DNA of 64,000 bases from Armatimonadaceae bacterium (GCA_030447685.1 JAUJOK010000020.1:21134-85133), one strand, 5' to 3'; shown: positions 50,014 through 60,011, counted from the first letter of the stretch. Translations and numbers: made by a program. The notes: a model not told the origin generated them from the sequence alone.

Positions 50014-52285
50014 AAATGATACCTTTTTCCTGTATTTGGTCTACTTGACTTACGGCGTTCTGCGCGGTCTTCTGCGGATGCGCTGCCGAACGCAGTACCT
50101 CGGCGGAAAAGCGGCGGCGGGCTATGTTGAGGATCGCCTGCGCTTCGCCGGTCCGCCCGTTCTTTTTGTAGAATGCGGCCAGGGCAAGATAGGGCTGGGG
50201 GCGGTTCGGATGCTGGCCGATGTCGCCCTGAAGGTTGAATTCTGTCCGGCTGGCGTTGAGACGACGCTCGTAGAGGGCCAGCGCCTGCGCCGCTTCCTGC
50301 GGACGACCGGCCATCCGCGCTGCAGTCGCGATCTTGTAATAGGTGACATCGGCGGCTGGGTCCAGCGCCACTGCCTTCTTCAATTCCTGTAATGCCTGCG
50401 CGCCCTGCCCACGGCGGAGTGCCAGCAGTCCGAGGCCGTAATGGCGCTGGGCTGCCGCATCGGGAGACTTCGCCGCCGCCGCCAGATGTCTCTCCACCTG
50501 GGCATAGTCTTCGGGCTGTGCGGCGCTGTCAACCAGCAGGATTGCCAACAGCGCGTGCGTAGAGGAATCGCCGGGGGCGACCTGAAGCAGCTTTCGCGCC
50601 GTTTCTATCGCCGCCGCGGCCTGTGACTTCTGGGCGAACTGGATGCGAAGCAGGAGGCGCAGATAGTCCGCATTGAAGGGATCAAGGGTGACGGCCTTTT
50701 GTGCCAGTTCTGCGGCGCGCGGGGGGATGCGCTGGAGTCCGATCTGGCGATCCATGAGATCACGGGCCTGACGGTACGCTCTCTGGGCCGGTGAAAGGGG
50801 CACCGGATGGGTCGCGACGTAACGATTTACGCGCGCTTGAATTCGCCGCGCCCGCTCCGGCGCATAGGTGGTGGTGTAGTTGAAGTTGCCGATTGCCTCG
50901 TCCAGGTGGCCGGTCTGTAGGAGCGCGTTACCGAGAGCCTCCCGCGTGTCGGGGCTATGCGGCCCTCGGGCTACCGCCTGCCGTGCCAGCGGCAGGGCGC
51001 GTGTGGCGAAGCCGCTTCGGGTCAGCTCCTCGGCCACGGCTGCCAATGTCGGTGGCGCATCAGGAGGCTGGCGCAGCGCAACGGCATAATTGCGTACACA
51101 GGACTCTACCTCCCCGTGCCGACACAGCAGCTGTGCCATACGCCGGTGCAGCTCTCGTGACTCCGGGTTGACCCGCAGCTTCTGGTACAGGTCATGGCGC
51201 GCGGCCACGTAGCGCTGCCGACGCAGGAACTCCCGCTGCCAGTAGGCGGCCTTTGGCTTATCTCCGTGAAGATTCGCGATTTGAGCCAGTGCCTGCGCCG
51301 GGACCGGATCGTCCGGAGCCAGTGTCGCCGCCCGCGTGAGCGGAGCAACGGCCTCTGCCGCCTGTCCCTTATCGCGCAGTACCCGTCCCAACGTCAACCA
51401 GGAGGGCGCGCTGGCGGCATCGAGTGCCACGGCACGCCGTGCTTCAGCCTCCGCCATCGCTAAATTAGATGCACCGCTCCGGGAATGGAGCCACGCAGCG
51501 TATTGCTGGTGCGCCACGGCGTTGCGGGGAGCCAGTACCGCCGCCTGTCGGTATTGCGCCCCTGCTGCGTCCAGCCGGTTCCGCCGCTCCAGGAGCGCAG
51601 CCAGGAGCAGGCGGTACCCGGCATCCTGGGGTGCCAGGGCTACAGCGCGCTGCGCCGCCTCCAGAGCGCGATCCGCCATAGCGAGTTGGGCTGCCGCCTG
51701 TGAGAGAAAGGCCCAGGCAGGCGCGTTCTTCGGATCGAGCGTCACGGTACGCTGCATCTCTTCTGCGGCGCGCTTCATAGAGTGATTGGTAAAGTAAAAC
51801 TTGCCCAGCAGGAAGTGTGCAGGAGCGGAATCGGGATGGGTTCCGGCAAATTCGCGCAACTGGCCGAAAGCCGCCGTGGTCTGCCCTACGCCCAGCAAAG
51901 CGCGCGCCCATTCGTCCCGCACGCGCGGCGCGTGCGGGTCCAGAGCGGCGGCCATGCGCAGGTTGCTTTCGGCTTCGCTGAAGCGGCCCTGCCCATTAAG
52001 GCGCAGGCCGATATAGTAGAGAAGGCGCGGATCGTCGGGCTGCCTGCCCCGTTCGCGCAGGAGTGCGGGCAATGGCAGGCGTGCAAACCGCCATTCCTGG
52101 ACGGGACCACTCAGCCACAACAGGCGTGCTGAGGCGGCCAGCAGCGCCAGGAAGGCCGCTGCGCCTACCCAGCGCCGACGAAGGAGTGCAGGACGGTTAT
52201 GCCCCGGCAAGGTCGTGGGGGGGGGGGGGGGGGGGGGGGGCCCCGCTCGCATTTTCAGGCTGGGTTTTACCGCCAGCTTAGTCAT
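49913..52285 (-). CDS. large TPR-repeat protein with an N-terminal membrane helix and a poly-G tract
   Basis: 790 residues. A Pro-rich N-terminus encoded by a 24-base homopolymer, a membrane helix ([20 protein letters not shown]), then at least fifteen tetratricopeptide units (for example [58 protein letters not shown]), suited to protein scaffolding outside or at the membrane. The start overlaps the pseudopilin stop by 8 nt, so it is coupled to that gene. The last ~33 codons overlap the next gene and look noncoding; the natural stop was probably near 50040 and the frame may have slipped there. Function is likely assembly or secretion of the surface structure encoded beside it. Confidence 0.8.
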   Translation of the reverse strand: MTKLAVKPSLKMRAGPPPPPPPPTTLPGHNRPALLRRRWVGAAAFLALLAASARLLWLSGPVQEWRFARLPLPALLRERGRQPDDPRLLYYIGLRLNGQGRFSEAESNLRMAAALDPHAPRVRDEWARALLGVGQTTAAFGQLREFAGTHPDSAPAHFLLGKFYFTNHSMKRAAEEMQRTVTLDPKNAPAWAFLSQAAAQLAMADRALEAAQRAVALAPQDAGYRLLLAALLERRNRLDAAGAQYRQAAVLAPRNAVAHQQYAAWLHSRSGASNLAMAEAEARRAVALDAASAPSWLTLGRVLRDKGQAAEAVAPLTRAATLAPDDPVPAQALAQIANLHGDKPKAAYWQREFLRRQRYVAARHDLYQKLRVNPESRELHRRMAQLLCRHGEVESCVRNYAVALRQPPDAPPTLAAVAEELTRSGFATRALPLARQAVARGPHSPDTREALGNALLQTGHLDEAIGNFNYTTTYAPERARRIQARVNRYVATHPVPLSPAQRAYRQARDLMDRQIGLQRIPPRAAELAQKAVTLDPFNADYLRLLLRIQFAQKSQAAAAIETARKLLQVAPGDSSTHALLAILLVDSAAQPEDYAQVERHLAAAAKSPDAAAQRHYGLGLLALRRGQGAQALQELKKAVALDPAADVTYYKIATAARMAGRPQEAAQALALYERRLNASRTEFNLQGDIGQHPNRPQPYLALAAFYKKNGRTGEAQAILNIARRRFSAEVLRSAAHPQKTAQNAVSQVDQIQEKGIIYGHKSKNRPRSNRRGGRRARHFDLRYLQVYARP
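52217..52240. repeat. 24-base G homopolymer (C on the coding strand) in the TPR gene
   Basis: An uninterrupted run of 24 G, near codon 15-23 of the TPR gene, where it encodes eight prolines; it is followed directly by CCCC. Such a tract would slip readily and switch the gene frame. It could also be an instrument artefact or a bad contig join. Confidence 0.8.
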
Positions 52286-53180
52286 GGTTATGGAAGACGT
52301 CCTGCGAACTGCCTACTTTAGCCTTCAGGACGCTGCCCCGCGACCATTTGGCGTGTCCGTCGGCGTAGCAGATGTTGAAGCCCTGCGAGTGGCGGGATAT
52401 AGGCCGCCGCCCGCCGTCGGAGTTCGCTCTCCAGCGCTCGGTGGTGCCGGGAACGGCAAACGACCAGTCCGGACTCCATCGCTCCTGCCAGACTTCGGGC
52501 TTGTAGTCATACGGGCCGCAGTCGCCGGTGGCGTTCTGTCCGTTGTTGGTCTCATACCCGACGCAGTTGTTACCGCCGCCCTGGTCGTAGTTCGGGTCCA
52601 GCCCACGGTTTGCTGCAGCGCCGGCGTTTCCCGTCTCTCCCGCGTCGGCGTACATGGCCATATCCGAGGGCCGCTTAATATGCGCTTGAGGATAGCCGGG
52701 ATAGGCATGTACCCCGTTTACCAGCGGGGAGTTCCAGTTTCCATTGTACATGGCTAACTGTGAGTTGTTGTAGCCATAGCTGACCGGGCCGTAGCTGCGT
52801 CCCGCCGACCGATCCGGGCAGGAAAAGACACCCGATTGCCCCATAGTGGAACTGTCGTAGCTGGCTCCCCCCGCAGTGTTCGCGTGGCCGCCGTATTTCT
52901 GAATATAGGGCTGCAGGGAGATGCGCCAGATGGTGCCTCCGGCGGGCGCGCCTTCGCCCCAGCCGCTCGGATAGGTCTCATCATAGTCCTGCATGTACAT
53001 CATCGTCGCGGTGCCGAGCTGCTTGAGGTGGCTGAGACAGGCGATGGCGCGGGCTTTAGCTCGCGCCTGCGCGAATACGGGGAACAGGATCGCCGCCAGG
53101 ATGGCGATGATGGCGATGACGACGAGTAGCTCGATAAGCGTGAACCCGTCTTTGCGTACCGCGTTGGTTCGCTGAAACAT
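52278..53180 (-). CDS. DUF1559-type pseudopilin
   Basis: 300 residues with a type IV pilin-like N-terminus: a short basic leader ending KDG, then [21 protein letters not shown] with the conserved Glu5, and [24 protein letters not shown]. The C-terminal region has the H-X9-DG motif ([16 protein letters not shown]) of the DUF1559 family abundant in Planctomycetes and Armatimonadota. A prepilin peptidase would cut before Phe. It is likely a surface or secretion-system subunit. It is coupled to the TPR gene downstream and preceded by a small membrane protein (30 nt), with a LacI operator further up. Confidence 0.92.
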   Translation of the reverse strand: MFQRTNAVRKDGFTLIELLVVIAIIAILAAILFPVFAQARAKARAIACLSHLKQLGTATMMYMQDYDETYPSGWGEGAPAGGTIWRISLQPYIQKYGGHANTAGGASYDSSTMGQSGVFSCPDRSAGRSYGPVSYGYNNSQLAMYNGNWNSPLVNGVHAYPGYPQAHIKRPSDMAMYADAGETGNAGAAANRGLDPNYDQGGGNNCVGYETNNGQNATGDCGPYDYKPEVWQERWSPDWSFAVPGTTERWRANSDGGRRPISRHSQGFNICYADGHAKWSRGSVLKAKVGSSQDVFHNHD

Positions 53181-53210
53181 TTCTTTCTCCTTCTTCGGAA
53201 GTGCCCTGAT

Positions 53211-53570
53211 CTAAGGGGCTTTTGCGCCCTGGACTTTTTTTGCTTCCCTTCGGAGCAAGTCCCGCCCATGGCCCATAGCGATGCTGTTCAAGAAAATCCG
53301 ATCCTCGGGCGTCAGTTGGTCAAATCTATCCCCATAACGCCGAGCCAGAGTTGTGATATACGCCGCCGCTGCGGCGGGATCGACGTTGGGGTCCGGAATG
53401 CGCGCAGGCTTCTCCATGACGCTGCCTTGCGGCGCGGGAGGTGGTTCCGTCACCATCGAATGCCGCGTAATGATATTAAGATAAAGGATAAGAATCACAC
53501 CGGCAGCAGCGGCAATATAAGGCCGCGGATTGGTTTTTCGTCGCCCTGTTTGGCCGGTGAGTTTGGACAT
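53211..53570 (-). CDS. small single-pass membrane protein
   Basis: 119 residues, one helix near the N-terminus (YIAAAAGVILILYLNII) after a basic start, then a Pro-rich linker and a helical segment (AYITTLARRYGDRFDQLTPEDRIFLNSIAMG). No named family recognised. Its start is 49 nt downstream of the palindromic operator at 53619-53630; it is the first gene of a unit that continues with the pseudopilin and TPR genes. AGGAGG precedes ATG 53570. Confidence 0.7.
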   Translation of the reverse strand: MSKLTGQTGRRKTNPRPYIAAAAGVILILYLNIITRHSMVTEPPPAPQGSVMEKPARIPDPNVDPAAAAAYITTLARRYGDRFDQLTPEDRIFLNSIAMGHGRDLLRREAKKVQGAKAP

Positions 53571-53604
53571 TCCTGTACCTCCTTTCTTTGAGGGTTTTGA
53601 TTCT

Positions 53605-53630
53605 GGTAAGAAGTTTACCTTACCGGTAAG
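53605..53630. promoter_or_regulatory. LacI-family operator before the pseudopilin unit
   Basis: A perfect 12-bp palindrome CTTACCGGTAAG at 53619-53630 with the CpG-centred form typical of LacI/GalR operators. A half site GGTAAG lies at 53605-53610. The same core (CTTACCGGTAAAG) occurs before the adjacent lacI-type gene, so that regulator is the obvious ligand. Confidence 0.75.
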
Positions 53631-53706
53631 CCTAATGAGGCATCGTACATCAAATCCGGTTCACTGTCAATGCCTACTCCTGGCAGGAAAGAGCGTAAGC
53701 GAGAGG

Positions 53707-54027
53707 CTACGGAGTTGTGCTGGGGGCGGGAGCCGTCGGGGCCGCTGCCGTCGCGGGCTTCTTCTCATCGTCTTTCTTTCCCGCGTCGGCTTTACGGCGC
53801 TTTTCGGCTAACTCCGCCTGCCGTTTTTCATAGGATGCCTGCGCCTGTGATAATGCGCTCTTATTGTCCTTCTGGTAGTTCTCCCAGCGTTTATCGTTCG
53901 TTTGCTCACCCTGCTGGGTTTCCGAACGCACGTTACACGCTATGCCGCCGATAGAAAAAACAGCCACCATGAGGAATGTCGCTATAGGCAAGGTATATAG
54001 GAACGAAAACTTCGGAGAATCCTTCAA
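53707..54027 (-). CDS. small membrane-anchored or lipoprotein-like protein
   Basis: 106 residues: an N-terminal hydrophobic segment (LPIATFLMVAVFSIGGIAC) ending in a Cys in the context GGIAC, which could be a lipobox-like site, then a charged coiled-coil rich in Lys/Glu/Gln (QAQASYEKRQAELAEKRR) and an Ala/Pro-rich tail. No named family. It lies 26 nt downstream of the LacI-type gene on the same strand and may be co-transcribed with it. Confidence 0.65.
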   Translation of the reverse strand: MKDSPKFSFLYTLPIATFLMVAVFSIGGIACNVRSETQQGEQTNDKRWENYQKDNKSALSQAQASYEKRQAELAEKRRKADAGKKDDEKKPATAAAPTAPAPSTTP

Positions 54028-54053
54028 TGATTTGCTCCTTTCCGTGACGGCTC

Positions 54054-55085
54054 TTAGGCTGAAGGCACACCGGCAACCGAACTGCGGACGATTAAATCGC
54101 CGGGTATAAGTATGTGCTCCCCGGTCAGTGTGCCGTCTACAACCTGCGCCATCAAGTTCTGGACGGCACGCCGACCGATCTCCTGATAGGGTTGATGGAT
54201 GGTGGTCAGCGGCGGGTCTGACGAAGCCGCCGCAATGTCATCGTTCACCCCAACGAGTGAAAGGTGGTTCGGGACGTCCACCCCCAGTTCACGGGCCGCT
54301 TGCAGCACGCCCAGGGCGATAGCATCGTCGCCGCAAAAGAGGGCGGTCGGTCGCTTTCCCGGCGGGTTCTCCAGCAGGCGGCGGCCTCGCTCATACCCTG
54401 AAATAATAGAGTAATCACCCGGGAAAATGAACTCCTCTTCCACCGGGATATTCGCCGCGCAGAGCGCCTGCCGGAAACCGTCCTCCCGCTGCGCGCTGCT
54501 CAGAAGGAAGCCATCTCCTGAAAGGTAGCCGATACGCCGATGTCCGTGCTGGAGCAGGTAATCCACTGCCAGGAGACCGGCGGCTACATTATCCAGGTCG
54601 ATGGTAGGGATGAACGCCTCCGGTCGGCTCTCTCCGATCACGTTGAAAGGGGCTTTTCTTTCGTGCAGAAGGGCAAGGGTTTCACCGGACAGGTTCGGAA
54701 GCACAAAGATCAGGCCATCGGAGCGACCGTCGCAGTAGCTGAGCAGGTGGTCGCCCGCATCGTCCCAGGTATCTTCATTGATAATCAGAGAGCGTTGGTG
54801 CTCCCGTTTAGCGGCCATCAAGATGCCGTCCAGTACCGGCCCGAGATAGCGATCTGCCGTCAGCGACGGCTTTTCTCCATAGGCCATAACGATCCCTATG
54901 GTGTTAATGCGCTTGCGGGAAAGACCGCGCGCAATCGCGTTCGGCTGGTATCCCATCTCCCGGACCGCTTGCAGAACGCGCTGACGCGTGGCGGCGCTGG
55001 CCTCTCCGGGCCGGTTGTTCAGCACAGCGGAAACGGTCATCGCCGAAAGCCCGCAAGCCTTTGCTACATCTCGGATTGTGGACAA
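54054..55085 (-). CDS. LacI/GalR-family transcriptional regulator
   Basis: 343 residues, standard layout: N-terminal HTH (TIRDVAKACGLSAMTVSAVLN) and hinge helix (ARGLSRKRINTIG), followed by a periplasmic-binding-protein-like effector domain ending VRSSVAGVP. The effector is probably a sugar. Operator palindromes match the family and lie just upstream of its own start (55133-55144, 48 nt away) and upstream of the 53211-53570/pseudopilin/TPR unit, so it likely regulates itself and that unit. Confidence 0.9.
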   Translation of the reverse strand: MSTIRDVAKACGLSAMTVSAVLNNRPGEASAATRQRVLQAVREMGYQPNAIARGLSRKRINTIGIVMAYGEKPSLTADRYLGPVLDGILMAAKREHQRSLIINEDTWDDAGDHLLSYCDGRSDGLIFVLPNLSGETLALLHERKAPFNVIGESRPEAFIPTIDLDNVAAGLLAVDYLLQHGHRRIGYLSGDGFLLSSAQREDGFRQALCAANIPVEEEFIFPGDYSIISGYERGRRLLENPPGKRPTALFCGDDAIALGVLQAARELGVDVPNHLSLVGVNDDIAAASSDPPLTTIHQPYQEIGRRAVQNLMAQVVDGTLTGEHILIPGDLIVRSSVAGVPSA

Positions 55086-55132
55086 TGCGTCCTCCTGCCG
55101 AGCGCTCGCTGCAGCTCTCTGATGCGTTCATC

Positions 55133-55144
55133 CTTACCGGTAAA
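55133..55144. promoter_or_regulatory. LacI-family operator before the regulator's own gene
   Basis: CTTACCGGTAAA, 11/12 identical to the palindrome at 53619-53630, 48 nt upstream of the regulator's ATG. It predicts autoregulation. Confidence 0.75.
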
Positions 55145-55276
55145 GTAAGTCATGCGCGCATGGTACCATAGTCATTCTTTCGTTGTCAATAGAACAAAAA
55201 CGAAATGGAAACCTCAAGTAAAGCACACATGTTCTTGCACTGTGGATGAGCCACTGCCGCCTGCTCGCGGATTAGC

Positions 55277-56167
55277 TTAGCCCCACTTTTCCGGGAAGGG
55301 GCGCAGCGAAGTGGGGCGCGTGCCGTCGATGTCGTCGAAGCCGTATTCTTCGGCAAGCTCGGCGCTGACCAGAATCTCGCCGGACTTCTTCTTCAGCGCG
55401 GCGACCGCTCGCCCCTGGAACTGCGGCGACGTGTTCCGGGTCGGCGGCGAGGAGAGCACCGGCGACCGCTCGCCCCTGGAACTGCGGCGATTCGGAGTTG
55501 GACATATCGATATTCCGCCGCCTTCAGAATGCCCTCGGTGCGGACGAGACCGGGATACAGTGAGACGGCGGTAATGTTGTGCTCGCGCAGGTGGTGGGCG
55601 AAGTCTTTCGCCATGCGATCCACCGCCGCTTTGGCGACGCCGTAGACGACATTGGGAAGGTCTTCAGGCCCACGAAGAAGGAGATATTGACGATCAGGCC
55701 GTCCTTCTGAGCGATCATCGTCGGTATGGCAAGAGGCTGGCGATATAGCTGGAGCGCACGCCGACAACGAACATCTCGTCCCATTCCGAAAGCCGGTGCT
55801 CGTAGAAGGGGCCGAAGCTGGTGGGTCGTCCCGATGCAGCCCTTCGTAGCCTGCCCAGGCGTTATTGACCAGAATGTCCACGCGGCCCTGTTCTTCCAGG
55901 ACTTTGTCAAAGACCGCGCGTCTCCTCGTCCTTGCTGTGGTCGCAGCGCACTGCGATACCTTTGCCGCCCTGCGCCGTCACCGCTGCCGCCGTTTCGTGG
56001 ATCGTGCCGGGAAGTGGAACCGTGGCCTGTTCTTCCGTTTCCGTTCGCCCAGTCACATACACCGTCGCTCCCGCCTCGCCGAGTCCGAGCGCGATGCCCT
56101 TCCCGACGCCCCGGCTCGCCCCCGTAACGACCGCTACCTTACCTCGAAGTTTCTGGGTCACTTCCAT
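55277..56167 (-). CDS. short-chain dehydrogenase/reductase, heavily frameshifted
   Basis: Fragments of an SDR oxidoreductase of about 280 residues in at least four frames. Start ATG 56167: VAVVTGASRGVGKGIALGLG (cofactor-binding TGxxxGxG) and VYVTGRTE; then DILVNNAWAGYEG (NNAG-type motif), DGLIVNISFF, YGVAKAAVDRMAKDFA (YxxxK), SLYPGLVRTEG, and the end AELAEEYGFDDIDGTRP to TAA 55277-55279. A 30-bp perfect duplication (GGCGACCGCTCG...) at 55400-55429 and 55461-55490 interrupts the segment SPQFQGRAVA. The gene may be real with sequencing errors or already inactive; the duplication argues for real rearrangement or an assembly fault. A terminator hairpin lies at 56210-56240 just beyond its start side. 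Confidence 0.7.
55400..55490. repeat. 30-bp direct repeat within the SDR gene
   Basis: Two perfect copies of a 30-bp unit (55400-55429, 55461-55490), period 61 bp. Encodes the QFQGRAVA segment of the SDR family in duplicate. Only two copies and uneven context, so not a CRISPR. Confidence 0.75.
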
Positions 56168-56209
56168 TCGCTGCTCCTATTATGGTGTGGCAAAAGATCG
56201 CCTAACAGC

Positions 56210-56240
56210 AAAAGACGCTCCCGGTGCGGGAGCGTCTTTC
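56210..56240 (-). terminator. intrinsic terminator after thrC
   Basis: A perfect 13-bp stem (AAAGACGCTCCCG / CGGGAGCGTCTTT) with a 3-nt loop and flanking A/T runs on both strands. It lies between thrC and the SDR gene, which runs on in the same direction. Confidence 0.8.
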
Positions 56241-56301
56241 CATTTGGACGCATCGTGCTCTATAAACAGGAGCCGCAATGCCGTGCTGAAGATACCGGGC
56301 G

Positions 56302-57573
56302 CTACGCCTCCACCAGTTCGGTCAGGCGGGGGAGACGGTAACGCTTTCGTCGTAATGAGCGTCGAAGGCGGCCAGTGTCGGGGCGATTCCCAGTTCCACG
56401 GACAGCCGGTCCTTGACCGCTTCGGGGGTTTTGAGGCCGTTGCCGGTGATGGCGATAACCACGGTGTCGTCCGGATCGAAGCGGCCCTGCTCGGCCAGCG
56501 CTCTTCGTCACGGACACCGTCACGCCGCCCGCCGTCTCCGTCCAGATACTCCTCAGTGCGCGCCAGCAGCGTGATGCCTTCAATCACCTCATCGTCGGTA
56601 ACGTCGTTCGCGCCGCCGCCGGTCTTGCGGCAGATATCGGCGGCGTAGTAGCCGTCGGCGGGGTTGCCGATAGCGATACTTTTGGCGATGGTGTTGGGAC
56701 GCTGCGGGCGCAGCACCTCCGCGCCGGTCTTGATCATCGAGGTAATGGGGTTACAGCCGGATGCCTGCGCGGTATAGACTTCGTCTTCACCGGGCGCATC
56801 CAGCAGGCCCAGCTTTTCCAGTTCCTGAAAGGCTTTAGGAATCTTGGTGATCAGCGAGCCGCCCGCGCAGGGGACGATCACATGGTCGGGCGTTTTCCAG
56901 CCCAACTGCTCGGCGATCTCGTAGCCGTAGGACTTGGAGCCGTCACCGTAAAAGGGGCGCAGGTTGATATTGGCGAACGCCCAATGGTATTTATCGCCGA
57001 CCTCCGCGCACAGGCGGTTTACCTCGTCATCGAGGACACCATCCACCGACACGACCTGCGCGCCGTAGATCAGGCTGCTCCAGGACCTTGTTCTGCTCCA
57101 GTCACTGGGGATGAAGACATAGCACTCGAAGCCGCCTCGGCGGCCTGCGCCGCGACTGAGTTCGCCGTTGCCGGTGGAGGCGCAGGCGACCGTGGTATAG
57201 CCGAACTCGCGCGCCTGGTCAGGGCGACGGAGACCACGCGGTCCTTGAACGAGAGTGTCGGGTGGTTCACCGCGTCGTTCTTGATATACAGGTTACGCAG
57301 CCCCAGCTTCGCCCCCAGCCGTTCCGCCTTCACCAGCGGCGTCCAGCCCACCTGCTTGCCCACCGACGGCGGCCCGTCCACCGGCAGCAGATCGGCGTAG
57401 CGCCACATCGAGCGCGGTCCGGCCTCGATCTTTTCGCGCGAGATGTTTTTCTTGATGGCGTCGTAGTCGTACGCCACTTCCAGCGGCCCGAAACACAACT
57501 CGCAAACATGTGTCGGCTGCTGCTCGTATTCCGCGCCGCATTCGCGGCAGCGCAGCCCCAGAACATAACCCAT
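56302..57573 (-). CDS. thrC: threonine synthase, several frameshifts
   Basis: Converts O-phosphohomoserine to threonine with PLP. From ATG 57573: a short N-terminal zinc-like motif CRECGAEY and CELCFGP, then TPLVKAERLG, the PLP-Lys motif HPTLSFKDR (Lys in SFKDR), and after a disordered segment (about 57060-57225) VSVDGVLDDEVNRLC, IPCAGGSLITKI-like cofactor pocket, QASGCNPI, SIAIGNPADGYYAA, then, after slips near 56510 and 56330, GVTVSVT and PRLTELVEA ending at TAG 56302-56304. This is the Cys-containing class of bacterial threonine synthases. Transcription is controlled by the T-box directly upstream. Frame breaks are probably sequencing errors (missing C in a C run near 56336). Confidence 0.88.
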
Positions 57574-57623
57574 GATAACCGTGCCTCCCAAACCCTTCTT
57601 AAGCGCGGCGGACAGACCGAATG

Positions 57624-58022
57624 CAAAAAGGCCGCCCGCCCTTGAACTGCTCCGGGTCACGCCCGAAGAAAAAGGCGTGACAAAGTGCAGCAAGGACGAG
57701 CGGCCTTTGAATCCTTACGGGCCGGCTCGTGGTACCACCTTGCTTCGCGGCGTCCTCGCGGAGCGCCGCCTTGCAGACCGCGCCACAGCAGCAATTGGCT
57801 TTGCCTGCGGACGGTCCGGTTTTGATAACGGGGACCCACCACCCCGGCGCGAACTACTGAGGCGTCTTCGGTCAATGGCGCTGTGCGCCTGCCCGTTCCC
57901 CGCGCGGCCTCGAAGTCATTTCGGCCATCGTATCCCGTCCGGCTTCCACCTTACCCGGCTTCTCTGGTGCGGGACTGACGTGGCGTACTGCTCTTCGTCA
58001 TCGTCTTTGCAAAATTTTTCCG
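57624..58022 (-). promoter_or_regulatory. T-box riboswitch controlling thrC
   Basis: A ~400-nt leader with T-box anatomy. The T-box sequence AAGGTGGTACCACG (57726-57742, minus strand) matches the AGGGTGGNACCGCG consensus in 12 of 14 positions, including UGGNACC that pairs with the tRNA CCA end. Downstream is a terminator built on AAAGGCCGCTCGTCC / GGGCGGGCGGCCTTTTT (57624-57708) with an inner hairpin GTCACGCC / GGCGTGAC. Stem I features are visible: AGTA (S-turn) near 57986-57989, AGAGAAGCCGG, and GAA-ATG-AC near 57914-57922 as the specifier strand. Uncharged tRNA would prevent termination. The specifier reads AUG (Met) in the usual register, with ACU (Thr) the next triplet; the intended amino acid is thus uncertain. 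Confidence 0.85.
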
Positions 58023-58029
58023 TGTGACC

Positions 58030-58058
58030 AGTATACCGTTGAGTATTTGGCGTGTCAA
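58030..58058 (-). promoter_or_regulatory. thrC leader promoter
   Basis: Minus strand TTGACA (58058-58053), 17-bp spacer, TATACT (58035-58030): a near-consensus sigma-70 promoter. Transcription would begin around 58023, at the start of the T-box leader. Confidence 0.8.
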
Positions 58059-58445
58059 GCAAGTATGACCCTCGTGATTTTCCGGGAACCGAGGGCGCGC
58101 GCTGGTTGTACCGGTTGATGAGTACCGAAAATCTACGGGATACCAGCAAAAATGCGGAGCAATTCCGGTGGGGGAAAGGGACGCAGCATGGTGATGTGGA
58201 CGGTGGCAGGGGAAGGCAGGCGGCGAAGAGGACATTATTCTGCGGCGCGGCGCTGACGCTTTGCGCCGGGCGCAGCTTTTGCCCAGACCCCGAAAAACCC
58301 TCCGTACAGCCGGTAATCCCGTTTTCTTTTCGTTCGGCTGCTGAGATGTTTCAGGTGACGGGTGAACTGCTGGCACAGGTAGCCCTCCGCGCCCACGCCT
58401 CCGACACCGCGCCCCCGCTCCAAGCCCGACACGACAAGAACCGGC

Positions 58446-60011
58446 GTGACGCCCAACGCCGTGAAGCCAACGGAAGGTTTCCGCGCCACGCCGCCGGGGC
58501 AGCGGCAGCCCGCAGACCCGGCCACGGTTTTGACGCTTGCTGAGGCGCTGGAGGTGGCATTCCGCCGCAGCCCGGAAGTGCAGCTTGCTACCGAGCGCGC
58601 CGTGCGGACTTCCCGGACGGTTGACCAGATTCTTGCCCTGCAGCGTCCGCAGTCAGCGCGGGGGCTACCCACCGCGCCTGTCCGGGCCGAACGCCGCCGG
58701 TGCAGCAGGCAGTGGCGGCGTTTCCCCGCACAGGTTCAGAATCCGTTCGGCGTCGGGCTTCAGGGGCAGGTGCCCGTTCCATTCCCATCACGCTTTCCGG
58801 CGGAGCGGTGGCGCGGGCGGGGAACCGGCTCAGCGGGCGGGCGGCGGGGCAGTTCGGTCAGGGCGGCGGCGGCGGCGTGACGCGCCACCGACGACCCGCA
58901 GGCAGGCGGGCAGCAGGGCGCAGGGCGGGATGTCGAGCTGAACCAGGTGGGTGCGCGTTACTCTGTCGCAGCTTATCGATGTCACCCATTGTCCGCACGC
59001 GGCGCAGGTGGGCGAACTTCAGGAGGCGCAGTCGCGGCTGGAACTGGCGCGTGTGCGGCAGAGGCTTGCCCTGGATGTGCGGAGCGGCTATCGAACTACA
59101 ATGTACGCTGTCCCAGCTTATCGATGTCACCGGTATCGTCCGGACGGCGGCGCAGGTCAAGGAGGCGCAGTCGCGGCTGCGCTCAGGCGCGACAGTTCGG
59201 AGCGGCTATTACAATGTAGCAGCTTCGGGTGAGGCGCAGGCACAGCGCGCCGCCGGGGTGGCTTCGGATTTTCGACGTGCTGCGCGCCCAGACGCAGCTG
59301 GACAACAACCGGCAGGCGCTGATCTCGGCGCGCAACCAGGTCGCCATCAGCAAGAACGCTTTTGCCAACCTGATCGGGCTTGACCCGTCCACGATTATCA
59401 CGCCCCAAGCGCCCGCCGCCGTGCCCGCGCTGCCCGCGCTGGAAGAGACGCCGCTGCTGGAGCAGGCATTTTCCCGGCGGCCTGAATACCTTCAGGCGGA
59501 TGCCAATATCCTGATCGCGCAGAAGAATGTCCGCCTGGCCCGGCGCAACCTCGACCCGTATGTGAACGCGAACGTGACCGGTACGCTGAACGGCACGCGC
59601 GGCGTCCCCGGCGATGAGCGCGCCGCCGCCGCCGTCGGGCTGTCGCTGAACGTGCCGATCTGGGACGGCGGCGCGACACGGGCTGCCGTGGATGCCGCTC
59701 GCTCCGATGAGCGCAGCGCGCAGATTCAAAAAGACCAGTTCGTGCGCGGTATCAAGGCCGAGGTGCAGCAGTCCATCGTCGCCGTGCGGGACGCCAATGA
59801 GCGCGCAAGCGTCGTGGGCCAGACGGTGACGCAGGCGCGGGAGGCGCTGCGCCTCGCCAACGTCCGCTACCGGGCGGGTGTCGGCACCCAGTTAGAAATC
59901 ACCGATGCGCAGGCCGCGCTCACCCAGGCGGAAACCAACGCCGTGAACGCCCAGTACGATTATTTGACCGCTTTCGCCCGCCTGTCGCGGGCCACAGGCA
60001 CCCCGGAGTAA
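58446..60011 (+). CDS. TolC-family outer membrane factor of an RND efflux system, disrupted
   Basis: Outer membrane channel of tripartite efflux. A signal peptide-like stretch (LFCGAALTLC, AAFAQTP) lies before this at about 58210-58290. From GTG 58446 the frame reads TVLTLAEALEVAFRRSPEVQL, then breaks several times between 58680 and 59230, where a 145-bp tandem duplication with the phrase SQLIDVT also occurs. The second half is clean from about 59250: FDVLRAQTQLDNNRQALISA, AFANLIGLDP, PLLEQAFSRRPEYLQADANI, ending LTAFARLSRATGTPE and stop at 60009-60011. It is the first gene of the efflux operon and is followed 11 nt later by the adaptor gene. Breaks are probably technical, but the duplication may be real. 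Confidence 0.72.
58963..59131. repeat. tandem imperfect duplication inside the tolC-like gene
   Basis: CTGTCCCAGCTTATCGATGT-type unit at 58963-58986 and again at 59108-59131, with the following GCGGCGCAGGT and GAGGCGCAGTCGCGGCTG also repeated; period about 145 bp. It coincides with the broken part of the gene. Could be a local assembly error. Confidence 0.6.

Noticed and set aside
55400..55490. Two 30-bp direct repeats as a minimal CRISPR
   Set aside because: Only two copies, both within the SDR coding sequence, and no cas genes nearby.
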